The position numbers were made by a program, and so were the translations under genes. Positions 46,475 through 54,714 of a DNA stretch of 64,000 bases are shown piece by piece. The stretch is from positions 62,001 to 126,000 of the forward strand of contig CAWGJU010000003.1 in NCBI GenBank assembly GCA_963822985.1, read 5' to 3'. This DNA comes from Thermohalobaculum sp963822985 (lineage in GTDB: Bacteria; Pseudomonadota; Alphaproteobacteria; Rhodobacterales; Rhodobacteraceae). Position 1 is the first letter of the stretch. Each line of letters starts with the position of its first letter. Below the pieces are notes generated by a model that ran no database searches, was not told where the DNA came from, and was given only the letters and a program-made list of their open reading frames with translations.

Positions 46475-49381
46475 ATGGACTGGGGCCGGATGGACTGGCA
46501 GCGGCTGCGGCGCGAGATCGAGGGCGAGGTGCTGACCGGCGCCTTCGACCGCGGCCGCTATGCGACCGACGCCTCGTTCTACCAGATCGTGCCGGCAGGC
46601 GTGGTCGTGCCGCGCCGGTTCGCGGACGTCGAGGCGGTGCTCGCGGCGGCCCGCGAGGCCGGCCTCAGCGTCACCGCGCGCGGCGGCGGCACCAGCCAGG
46701 CGGGGCAGACGGTGAACGGCGGCATCGTCGTCGATTTCTCCAAGCACCTGAACGGGGTGCCGCTAGCTCGATGTCGAGGGGGCCGGCGGGCGGTGGTCGA
46801 GCCGGGGCTGGTGCTCGACGAGCTGAACCGGCGGCTCAGGCCGCACGGCCTGTCGTTTCCCGTCGACGTCTCGACCGCGTCGCGGGCGACGATCGGCGGG
46901 CATGGCGGCGAACAACTCCTGCGGCGGGCGGTCGATCCGCTATGGCCGGATGCGCGAGAACGTCGAGGCGATCGATGCGCTGATGGCCGATGGCAGCCGG
47001 GCGCGCTTCGGCCCGGTCGACCGCGACCGCGGCGCTGGCCAATGTCGGCGGCCCCGCCGAGGCGCTGGTGCGCGACATGCTGGACCTCGGCGCGCGCGAG
47101 GCGGACGAGATCGAGGCGCGCTTCCCCAAGCTGATGCGCCGCGTCGGCGGCTACAACATCGACGCGCTGGTGCCAAACGGGGCGCCCGCCGGCAAGCAAA
47201 TCAACCTCGCCCACCTGCTGGTCGGCTCGGAGGGCACGCTGGCGCTGAGCGAAGCGATCGAGATCCGCCTCTCGCCCCTGCCCCGCCACAAGGTTGTCGG
47301 CGTCTGCCATTTCCCGACCTTCCGCGACGCAATGGAGGCGACGCAGCATCTGGTCGCGCTCGGCCCCTCGGCGGTGGAACTGGTCGACCGCACCATGATC
47401 GAGCTCGGCCGCCAGATCCCGGCGCTGGCGCCCGCGCTCGACGAGTTCGTGCGCGGCGACCCCGCGGCGCTGCTGCTGGTCGAGTTCGCCGAGGACGACG
47501 AGGCCGAGAACCGCCGCCGGCTGGCGGGCTTGAGCGAGACGATGGCCGATCTCGGCTTCCGCTGGGGCGAGCCCGGCCGCAAGGAGGGCGGCGTGCGTCG
47601 AGGCGCTCGACCAGGGCCTGCAGGCGCGGATCACCGAGGTGCGCACGCAGGGCCTCAACATCATGATGTCCATGCGGACGGCGGGCAAACCCGTCTCCTT
47701 CGTCGAGGACTGCGCCGTCGCCCTGCCCGACCTGCCCGACTTCACCGACCGGCTGACCGCCGTCTTCGAGAAGCACGGCACGCACGGGCACCTGGTACGC
47801 GCACGCCTCGGTCGGGCTGCTGCACGTCCGCCCGGTGCTGAACCTGAAGGAGGAGGCGGGCGTGCGGGCGCTGCGCGCCATCGCCGAGGAGGCGTTCGCG
47901 ATCGTCGCCGAGTACAAGGGCAGCCATTCGGGCGAGCATGGCGACGGCATCGTGCGCTCGCGAGTTCCACGAGCGGATGTTCGGGCCGCGGCTGGTGCGC
48001 GCCTTCGAGGAGGTCAAGGACCGCTTCGACCCCGACGGGCGCCTCAACCCCGGCCGGATCGTCCGGGCGCCGCGCATGGACGACCGGCGCCTCTTCCGCT
48101 ACCCGCCGGGCTATGCCTATGACGGCGACGCGGCCCGTCTTCGACTGGTCGGCCTGGCCGGGCGGGCTGCACGGCGCGGTCGAGATGTGCAACAACAACG
48201 GCGCCTGCCGGAAGCTGGCCGGCGGCGTCATGTGCCCGAGTTACCGGGCGACGCGGAACGAGCGCGACGTGACGCGGGGGCGCGCCAATATCGCTGCGGC
48301 TGGCGCTGACGGGTCAGCTCGGGCCGGACGCGCTCGCCTCGGACGAGATGGCCGAGACGCTGAAGCTGTGCGTCGGCTGCAAGGCGTGCAAGCGCGAATG
48401 CCCGATGTCGGTCGACATGGCCAAGATGAAGATCGAGGCCGCCGCCGCCCGCGCCGGCGCGCCGGGGCGTCTCCGTGCGCGACCGGCTGGTGGCGCACCT
48501 GCCGCGCTACGCCCCGTGGGCCGGGCTCGTGCCGTTCATGGCCAACCTGCGCGACCGGCTGCCGGGCGCGGCCTGGGCCTCGGAGCGCGCGGCGGGTCTC
48601 TCGGCGCGGCGCAGCCTGCCGCGGTGGCGGCGGCCCTGGCGGGCGCCTGTGGACACGGGCGCGCCGGACGTCCTGCTCTTCGCCGACACCTTCAACCGCT
48701 TTTTCGAACCCGAGAACCTCTCCGCCGCCTGGCGCGTGCTGACGGCCGCCGGCCTGAACCCCGCCGAGGCGCAGAGTCGGCGCGTCCCGCCCGCTCTGCT
48801 GCGGCCGCACGTATCTCGCCGCCGGCATGGTCGAGGAGGCCCGCGGCCAGATGCGGCGCAGCGTCGACGCGCTGCGCCCGCATATCGACGCGGGGACGCC
48901 CGTCGTCGGCCTCGAGCCCTCCTGCGCCCTCACCTTTCGCGACGAGGCGCCCCGCCTGCTGCCCGACTGGGCCGAGGAGGACGGGCGCCGCGTCATGCTG
49001 CTGGAGGAATTCGTCGCCGAGCGCGAGCTGCCGCTCAGGCCGTTGGCCCGCCGCGCGCTGCTGCACGGCCATTGCCACCAGAAGGCCGAGAACCTGATGG
49101 GACCGGTCGAGCGGACTTTGCGCCGCATCCCGGGTCTCGACGTCGAGACGATCCAGTCGACCTGTTGCGGCATGGCCGGTGCCTTCGGCTACCAGGCCGA
49201 GACGGTCGACGTCTCCTTCGCCATCGGCGAGCTCGACCTGCTGCCCGCCGTCCGGCGCGCCGAGCCGGAGGCGATCATCGTCGCCGACGGGACCTCGTGC
49301 CGGCACCAGATCGCCGATGGCGCCGGCCGCACGGCGCTGCACGTCGCGCGCGTGCTTGAGATGGCGCTGGACGGGCGCTAG
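46475..49381 (+). CDS. GlcD-type FAD-linked oxidase fused to Fe-S (CCG) domain, about nine +1 frameshifts
   Basis: A large (about 970 residues) YdiJ-like dehydrogenase: an N-terminal FAD-binding domain (PP-type, SVTARGGGTSQAGQTVNGGIV), C-terminal oxidase domain (INLAHLLVGSEGTLALSEAIEIR, GLNIMMSMRTAGKPVS, HGTHG), a 4Fe-4S pair motif (CVGCKACKRECPMSVD) and a CCG domain (CCGRTYLAAGM, HGHCHQKAENLMGP, STCCGMAGAFGYQ). Frame changes near 46901, 47030, 47597, 47795, 47962, 48140, 48290, 48468 and 48780 are all +1 and often a surplus G or C. The reaction is oxidation of D-lactate/glycolate-type 2-hydroxyacids with electrons to quinone. The start follows the CGGGATGG context. Confidence 0.75.
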
Positions 49382-49411
49382 AGCGAAAGCCATCGCGCCC
49401 GGGCGGCAGCC

Positions 49412-49476
49412 GTCATCCCCGCGAAAGCGGGGATCTCGTCAGGTGAACAAGAGATTCCCGCTTGCGCGGGAATGAC
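49412..49476. repeat. Nested inverted repeat (intergenic palindromic element)
   Basis: Outer arms GTCAT...ATGAC enclose two internal hairpins: CCCCGC-GAAA-GCGGGG and ATTCCCGC-TTGC-GCGGGAAT. The pattern resembles mobile palindromic units (REP/MITE-like) widely seen between proteobacterial genes. It lies between the dehydrogenase and the malonyl-CoA synthetase gene. Confidence 0.7.
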
Positions 49477-49540
49477 GCGCGGACCGGAGGGATCGGATCC
49501 ACACAATGCGCCGAAACTGGCGCGACCTGCGGAGTGCACG

Positions 49541-51085
49541 ATGAACGCAAACCTGTTCGCCCGTCTGGCCGAGCGCTTTCAGGAAGGTGGCGCTCCGTTC
49601 GCCGGGCTGACGGACGGCCGCCAATACACCTATGACGATCTCGAGCAGGTGTCGGGCCGGTTCGCGGCGGCGCTGCAGGGCATGGGCGTGCGGCCCGGCG
49701 ACCGGGTGGCGGTGCAGGTGGAGAAGTCGATCGAGGCGCTGATGGTGTACCTCGCGACCGTGCGCGCCGGGGCCGTCTTCCTGCCGCTGAACACCGCCTA
49801 CACGCCGGCCGAGGTCGAGTATTTCCTCGACGACGCCGAGCCCGCGCTGTTCGTCTGCGCGCCCGAGCGGGCCGAGGCGCTGCGGCCGAAGGCGGAGAAG
49901 GCCGGCGCTCGGCTCGAGACCATGGGCGTCTGGCGCGCCGACGCCGACCCGGCCGACGCCGGCACCTTCTTCGGGCAGGTGCCCGAGCGCGCAGCCTTCC
50001 AGACGGTCGAACGGGCGCCGGACGATCTGGCGACGATCCTCTACACCTCGGGCACGACCGGCCGCTCGAAAGGCGCGATGACGACGCACGAGAACCTGGC
50101 CTCGAACGCCTTTACGCTCGCCGACTACTGGCGCTTCAGCCCCGAGGACGTGCTGCTGCACGCGCTGCCGATCTTTCACACGCATGGTCTCTTCACGTCC
50201 TGCAACACCGTTCTGGCCTCGGGCGGATCGCTGATCTGGCTGCCGCGCTTCGACGCCGACGAGGTGATCCGCATGCTGCCGCGCGCGACCGCCATGATGG
50301 GCGTGCCGACCTTCTACACGCGGCTGCTCGACCATCCGAACTTCACGCGCGAGCTGGTGGCGCATATGCGCCTTTTTACCAGCGGCTCGGCGCCCCTGCT
50401 GGCCGAGACGCACCAGCGCTTCAGCGAGCGGACCGGCCACGCGATCCTCGAGCGCTATGGCATGACCGAGACGCAGATGAACACCTCGAACCCTTATGAC
50501 GGCGCGCGCCGGCCGGGCACGGTGGGCCTGCCCCTGCCCGGCGTCGAGCTGCGGATCACGGACCCCGAGGCTGGCTCGGGCACCCCGCCCGCGCTGCCGC
50601 AGGGCGAGGTCGGCATGATCGAGGTGCGCGGCCCTAACGTCTTCAAGGGCTATTGGCGGATGCCGGAAAAGACGGCCGAGGAGCTGCGCGCCGATGGCTG
50701 GTTCATCACGGGCGATCTCGGCCGGATTGACGCGCAGGGCTATGTCGCCATCGTCGGGCGGGCCAAGGACCTGATCATATCGGGGGGCTACAACGTCTAT
50801 CCCAAGGAGATCGAGGAAGCGATCGACGACCTGCCAGGGGTGGCGGAGAGCGCCGTCATCGGCGTACCCCACCCCGATTTCGGCGAAGCGGTGGTCGCCG
50901 TGGTCGTGCCCGAGAGCGACGCCAGGCTGAGCGAGGAGCAGGTGGTTCACGGCCTCGCCGACCGCCTCGCCCGCTTCAAGCAGCCAAAGCGCGTCTTCTT
51001 CGCCGAAAGCCTGCCGCGCAACACCATGGGCAAGGTGCAGAAAAAGGACCTGCGCGACGCGCACAGCCAGACGTTCGCGCGGTAA
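49541..51085 (+). CDS. matB: Malonyl-CoA/methylmalonyl-CoA synthetase (AMP-forming ligase)
   Basis: A 514-residue ANL-superfamily acyl-CoA synthetase resembling MatB, which makes malonyl-CoA from malonate, ATP and CoA. The P-loop YTSGTTGRSKGAM is at residues 168-180, followed by ALPIFHTHGLF, GSAPLLAETHQRFSERTG, the A5 motif ERYGMTETQMNTSNPYDG, A7 GWFITGDLG and A8 GRAKDLIISGGYNVYPKEIEE. The catalytic A10 lysine is in RNTMGKVQKKDL. The TETxMNTSNP context is typical of MatB. There is no malonate decarboxylase or transporter next to it. ATG 49541 is conserved, preceded by GGAG. Confidence 0.88.
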   Translation: MNANLFARLAERFQEGGAPFAGLTDGRQYTYDDLEQVSGRFAAALQGMGVRPGDRVAVQVEKSIEALMVYLATVRAGAVFLPLNTAYTPAEVEYFLDDAEPALFVCAPERAEALRPKAEKAGARLETMGVWRADADPADAGTFFGQVPERAAFQTVERAPDDLATILYTSGTTGRSKGAMTTHENLASNAFTLADYWRFSPEDVLLHALPIFHTHGLFTSCNTVLASGGSLIWLPRFDADEVIRMLPRATAMMGVPTFYTRLLDHPNFTRELVAHMRLFTSGSAPLLAETHQRFSERTGHAILERYGMTETQMNTSNPYDGARRPGTVGLPLPGVELRITDPEAGSGTPPALPQGEVGMIEVRGPNVFKGYWRMPEKTAEELRADGWFITGDLGRIDAQGYVAIVGRAKDLIISGGYNVYPKEIEEAIDDLPGVAESAVIGVPHPDFGEAVVAVVVPESDARLSEEQVVHGLADRLARFKQPKRVFFAESLPRNTMGKVQKKDLRDAHSQTFAR

Positions 51086-51121
51086 AGCGTCGACGGTCGG
51101 GCGCGATTCACCCTCACCTCG

Positions 51122-51143
51122 ACCCTCTCCCCAAGGGGAGGGT
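51122..51143. terminator. Hairpin between convergent matB and aroF-type genes
   Basis: ACCCTCTCCCC-AA-GGGGAGGGT forms an imperfect GC-rich stem between the ends of matB (+) and the DAHP synthase (-). A similar CTCTCCC hairpin is seen at 4729-4753. Confidence 0.4.
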
Positions 51144-51173
51144 GCGCCGCGCGCGGGCCGGAGCGGGCGGTCT

Positions 51174-52550
51174 TCAGCCCGCCGCGGCGGTGCGCTCGAC
51201 CGGGGCGGCAGCCTCGAGCTCCTCGGCCAGAAGGAAGGCCAGCTCCAGCGCCTGGCTGGCGTTCAGCCGCGGGTCGCACGCCGTGTGATAACGGTCGCGC
51301 AGATCCTCGGAGGTCACCGCGTGCATGCCGCCCATGCACTCGGTCACGTCCCGGCCGGTCATCTCGAAATGCACGCCGCCGGCATAGGTGCCCTCGGCCG
51401 CGTGAACGTCGAAGAACTCCTTCACCTCCCCCAGCACGCGGTCGAAGGGCCGGGTCTTGTAGCCCGAATCGGATTTGATCGTGTTGCCGTGCATCGGGTC
51501 GCAGGACCAGACGACGTGCCGGCCCTCGCGCTCGACGGCGCGGATCCAGCCGGGCAGGTGTTTTTCCACCTTGCCCGCGCCGGTGCGGCAGATCAGCGTC
51601 AGCCGGCCGGGCTCGTTTTTGGGGTTCAGGATGTCGATCAGCCGGATCAGGCCCTCGGGGTCGAGGCTCGGCCCGCATTTCAGTCCGAGCGGGTTCATCA
51701 CGCCGCGGCAGAACTCGACATGCGCGCCGTCCGGCTGCCGCGTCCGGTCGCCGATCCAGATCATGTGGCCACTGCCCGCCACCGATTCGCCGCTGGTGGA
51801 ATCCACCCGCGTGAGCTGCTCCTCGAAATTCAGCAGCAGCGCCTCGTGGCTGGTGAAGTAGTCGACCGATTTCAGCTCGTGCGAGGTCTCGGGCGTGACG
51901 CCGGTTGAGGCCATGAAGTCGACCGCGTCCTTGATGCGCCCGGCCATCGCCATATAGCGCTCGGCCTGCGGGCTGCCTTGCGCGAAGCCGAGGTTCCAGG
52001 CCGCCACGCGGTGCAGCGAGGCATAGCCGCCGCCGGCGAAGGCGCGCAGCAGGTTAAGGGTCGCGGCCGATTGCAGATAGGCCTGCAGCATGCGCTCGGG
52101 GTCGGGCACGCGCGACGCCTCGTCGAATTCGAAGCCGTTGACGATGTCGCCGCGATAGGAGGGCAGCGTCACGCCATCCACCGTCTCGGTGTCCGACGAG
52201 CGCGGCTTGGCGAACTGGCCGGCCATGCGGCCGACCTTCACCACGGGCTTGCGAGCGCCGAAGGTCAGCACAACGGCCATCTGCAGCAGCACGCGGAACG
52301 TGTCCCGGATGTTGTCGGCGCCGAACTCGGCAAAGCTCTCGGCGCAGTCGCCGCCATGGAGCAGAAAGGCCTCGCCGCGCGCCACGCGCGCGAGCTTCGC
52401 CTTCAGCACCCGCGTCTCGCCGGCGAAGACCAGCGGCGGGTAGGTGGCGAGCTTGGCCTCGACGGCCGCCAGCTTGGCCGCGTCCGGATAGACGGGCATC
52501 TGCAGGGCCGGACGGTTGCGCCAGCTCGATCGCGTCCAGGTTGCAGCCAT
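51174..52550 (-). CDS. Class II 3-deoxy-7-phosphoheptulonate synthase
   Basis: Plant-type (class II) DAHP synthase, 458 residues, condensing PEP and erythrose 4-phosphate as the first step of the shikimate pathway. It begins with WTRSSWRNRPALQMPVYPD and shows FLLHGGDCAESFAEF (metal-binding Cys), RMAGQFAKPRSS, AAWNLGFAQGSPQAERY, SGHMIWIGDRTRQPDGAHVEF, WSCDPMHGNTIKS and HTACDPRLNASQALELAF. The start at 52550 has the conserved MAATWTRSSWR; earlier in-frame codons belong to shadow sequence. Divergent from the GlxA regulator. Confidence 0.93.
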   Translation of the reverse strand: MAATWTRSSWRNRPALQMPVYPDAAKLAAVEAKLATYPPLVFAGETRVLKAKLARVARGEAFLLHGGDCAESFAEFGADNIRDTFRVLLQMAVVLTFGARKPVVKVGRMAGQFAKPRSSDTETVDGVTLPSYRGDIVNGFEFDEASRVPDPERMLQAYLQSAATLNLLRAFAGGGYASLHRVAAWNLGFAQGSPQAERYMAMAGRIKDAVDFMASTGVTPETSHELKSVDYFTSHEALLLNFEEQLTRVDSTSGESVAGSGHMIWIGDRTRQPDGAHVEFCRGVMNPLGLKCGPSLDPEGLIRLIDILNPKNEPGRLTLICRTGAGKVEKHLPGWIRAVEREGRHVVWSCDPMHGNTIKSDSGYKTRPFDRVLGEVKEFFDVHAAEGTYAGGVHFEMTGRDVTECMGGMHAVTSEDLRDRYHTACDPRLNASQALELAFLLAEELEAAAPVERTAAAG

Positions 52551-52737
52551 CGCACCTACTCTCCCGATAAAAGCTCCCCTAGCGGCACCTCTTAGCCCAG
52601 CGGAGCCAGGCTGGCCAGCCTCCCGCGATGCGATGGACGCACTCCGGTCTTGACGGCGGGAACGGAGCGGCAAATGCTTGCGCGTCCGATCGCGACATGC
52701 GCTGGTCGGAAACGGCCCTTCGGCCGCATGGAGTTTC

Positions 52738-53730
52738 ATGGACGCCATCAGCACCAGCGAGCCTGCAAAGCCGCGCGAGTTCGTGTTTCTGCTGACGCCG
52801 CAGTTCTCGATGATCGCCTTCGCCGCGGCGGTCGAGCCCTTGCGCATCGCCAACCGCATGGCCCGGCGGCAGCTCTATGCCTGGCGGACCGCTTCGGCCA
52901 GCGGCGGCCAGGTGCCGGCGTCGAACGGCTGCACCGTCTCGGTCGAGTGCGGGCTGGAGGACGTGCCGCGCGACGCCTCGATCGTCGTCTGCGCCGGGCT
53001 CGAGCTGCGCGACGCGGCATCGAAGCCCGTGCTGACCTGGCTGCGCAAGCAGTCGCGGCGCGGCATCGGCATGGGCGCGGTCTGCACCGGCGCGCACATC
53101 CTCGCCAAGGCGGGGCTGCTCGACGGCAAGCGCTGCACCATCCACTGGGAGAACCAGGCCGCCTTCGCCGAGGATTTCCCCGAGGCCGAGCTCTGCAACC
53201 TGCTCTACGTGACCGATGACGGCATCTTCACCTGCGCCGGCGGCACGGCGGCCGCCGACATGATGCTGCACCTGATCGCCGAGGATCATGGGCCGGACCT
53301 CAGCAGCCTCGTCGCCGACGCGCTGATCCACGCGCCGGTGCGCGGCGACGCCGACGAGCAGCGCCTCAGCGTGCCCGCCCGGATCGGCGTGCGGCATCCC
53401 AAGCTGGTGAACATCATCCAGACGATGGAGCGCAACACCGAGGACCCGATCAGCCCCTCGGACCTCGCCCGGGGCGTCAACATGTCGACGCGCCAGCTCG
53501 AGCGGCTGTTCCGGCGGTATCTCAACCGCTCGCCCAAGCGCTATTACATGGAGCTGCGGCTGGAGAAGGCGCGCAACCTGCTGCTGCAGACCGATATGAG
53601 CGTCATCAACGTGGCGCTGGCCTGCGGCTTCACCTCGCCCTCGCATTTCTCCAAATGCTATCGCAGCCACTTCAACCGGACGCCCTATCGCGAGCGGGGC
53701 ACGCCCTCCGAGCAGCGTCAACGCGCGTGA
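52738..53730 (+). CDS. GlxA-family AraC transcriptional regulator (DJ-1/PfpI plus HTH_18)
   Basis: A 330-residue regulator. The N-terminal DJ-1/PfpI domain (residues about 10-180) includes FVFLLTPQFSMIAFAAAVEPLRIANR and the elbow Cys in GAVCTGAHILAKAGLLDG. The C-terminal AraC domain (about 220-320) has two HTHs: SDLARGVNMSTRQLERLFRRYLN and NVALACGFTSPSHFSKCYRSHF. This matches GbdR/GlxA-type regulators of carnitine, choline or dimethylglycine catabolism. ATG 52738 follows GGAG. It is translationally coupled to the following thioesterase (GTGA overlap). Confidence 0.9.
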   Translation: MDAISTSEPAKPREFVFLLTPQFSMIAFAAAVEPLRIANRMARRQLYAWRTASASGGQVPASNGCTVSVECGLEDVPRDASIVVCAGLELRDAASKPVLTWLRKQSRRGIGMGAVCTGAHILAKAGLLDGKRCTIHWENQAAFAEDFPEAELCNLLYVTDDGIFTCAGGTAAADMMLHLIAEDHGPDLSSLVADALIHAPVRGDADEQRLSVPARIGVRHPKLVNIIQTMERNTEDPISPSDLARGVNMSTRQLERLFRRYLNRSPKRYYMELRLEKARNLLLQTDMSVINVALACGFTSPSHFSKCYRSHFNRTPYRERGTPSEQRQRA

Positions 53731-54164
53731 GCGACCGGCCCGCGCCGCCCAGCCGCGCCGACTATGTCGTCTTCCGTCCGATCACCACGCGCTGGATGGA
53801 CAATGACGTCTACGGTCACGTCAACAACGTGGTCTACTACTCCTTCTTCGACACTGTGGTGAACGCGCATCTGATCGAGGCCGGCGTGCTGGACTTGGAG
53901 CATGGCGAAACGGTCGGCCTGGTCGTCGAGACCTCGTGCTCGTATTTCGCGCCGATCGCCTTTCCCGAGGCGGTGACAGGGGGCGTGCGCGTCGAGCGGA
54001 TCGGCACCTCGTCGGTCGGCTATGCCGTCGGCATCTTCCGCGGCGAGGAGGACCGCGCCGCGGCCGCCGGCCATTTCGTCCATGTCTATGTCGACCGCGC
54101 CACGCGCCGCCCGCGCCCGCTGCCGGACGGACTGCGCCGAACACTGGAACAATTGCAACGCTGA
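53727..54164 (+). CDS. 4-hydroxybenzoyl-CoA thioesterase-like hotdog protein
   Basis: A 145-residue acyl-CoA thioesterase of the 4HBT/YbgC group. The signature TTRWMDNDVYGHVNNVVYYSFFDT contains the catalytic Asp/Asn, with SCSYFAPIAFPEAV and GHFVHVYVDRATRRP following. The start GTG overlaps the regulator stop. It is followed by a RidA gene 10 bases later. In choline/carnitine clusters such a hotdog gene often accompanies the GlxA regulator, but the exact substrate is unknown. Confidence 0.85.
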   Translation: MSDRPAPPSRADYVVFRPITTRWMDNDVYGHVNNVVYYSFFDTVVNAHLIEAGVLDLEHGETVGLVVETSCSYFAPIAFPEAVTGGVRVERIGTSSVGYAVGIFRGEEDRAAAAGHFVHVYVDRATRRPRPLPDGLRRTLEQLQR

Positions 54165-54174
54165 GGGGGAAGAC

Positions 54175-54558
54175 ATGCCGATCAAGCGCCTGATGGTCGA
54201 TGGCGAGCCTGCGCCGGTCAGCCACTACTGCCACGTCGTCCGCGCGGGCGATTTCGTCTGGCTCTCGGGCATGGTCGGCATGAAGGCCGACGGCACCATC
54301 CCCGACGATGTCGTCGAGCAATTCCGCATCGCCATGGATTCGATCGATCACTGCCTGCGCGAGGCCGGCGGGCGGCCCGACCATGTCGTCAAGGTGCAGG
54401 TCTTCATGACCGACATCGACGAGCGGCCGCGGATCAACCCGATCCGGCAGGAATACTTCGGCGAGCACAGGCCGGCCTCGACGCTGGTCGAGGTCACCAA
54501 GCTGATCGACCCGCGGCTGAAGGTCGAGATCGAGGCGGTCGCCTACATCGGCGCCTGA
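54175..54558 (+). CDS. RidA family protein
   Basis: A 127-residue Rid-fold protein. It shows SHYCHVVRAGDFVWLSGMVG and VEQFRIAMDSIDHCLREAGG, a typical Rid start and central helix, and ends with RPASTLVEVTKLIDPRLKVEIEAVAYIGA. In the place of the RidA arginine it has STLVEV (Ser/Thr in place of Arg), so it belongs to a Rid subfamily that lacks deaminase activity in tested members. GAGGGGGAAG precedes the ATG. Probably the last gene of the regulator-thioesterase-Rid unit, ended by the palindrome at 54597. Confidence 0.87.
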   Translation: MPIKRLMVDGEPAPVSHYCHVVRAGDFVWLSGMVGMKADGTIPDDVVEQFRIAMDSIDHCLREAGGRPDHVVKVQVFMTDIDERPRINPIRQEYFGEHRPASTLVEVTKLIDPRLKVEIEAVAYIGA

Positions 54559-54596
54559 CGGCAAAGGCGGCGGACACCGCTCGAGCGCGGCCGCAG

Positions 54597-54616
54597 GGTG
54601 GGTGCTCGCACCCACC
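54597..54616. repeat. GC-rich palindrome, copy C
   Basis: GGTGGGTGC-TC-GCACCCACC, a 9-bp stem with the same core as copies A and B, lies 38 bases past the RidA stop and before mmsA. It probably ends the upstream transcript. Confidence 0.7.
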
Positions 54617-54714
54617 GCAGCGCCGCCACGGCTCGCCGGCACGCCTTGACGCGCCGCGCAAAAAGCGAAATGCACCCGGTAAAGGGTCCGCTCAGGCACT
54701 CACGGGAGGAGAGG

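Noticed and set aside
46475..49381. Programmed ribosomal frameshifting in the GlcD/Fe-S gene
   Set aside because: About nine shifts, all +1 and at unrelated contexts, are far beyond any known programmed system.
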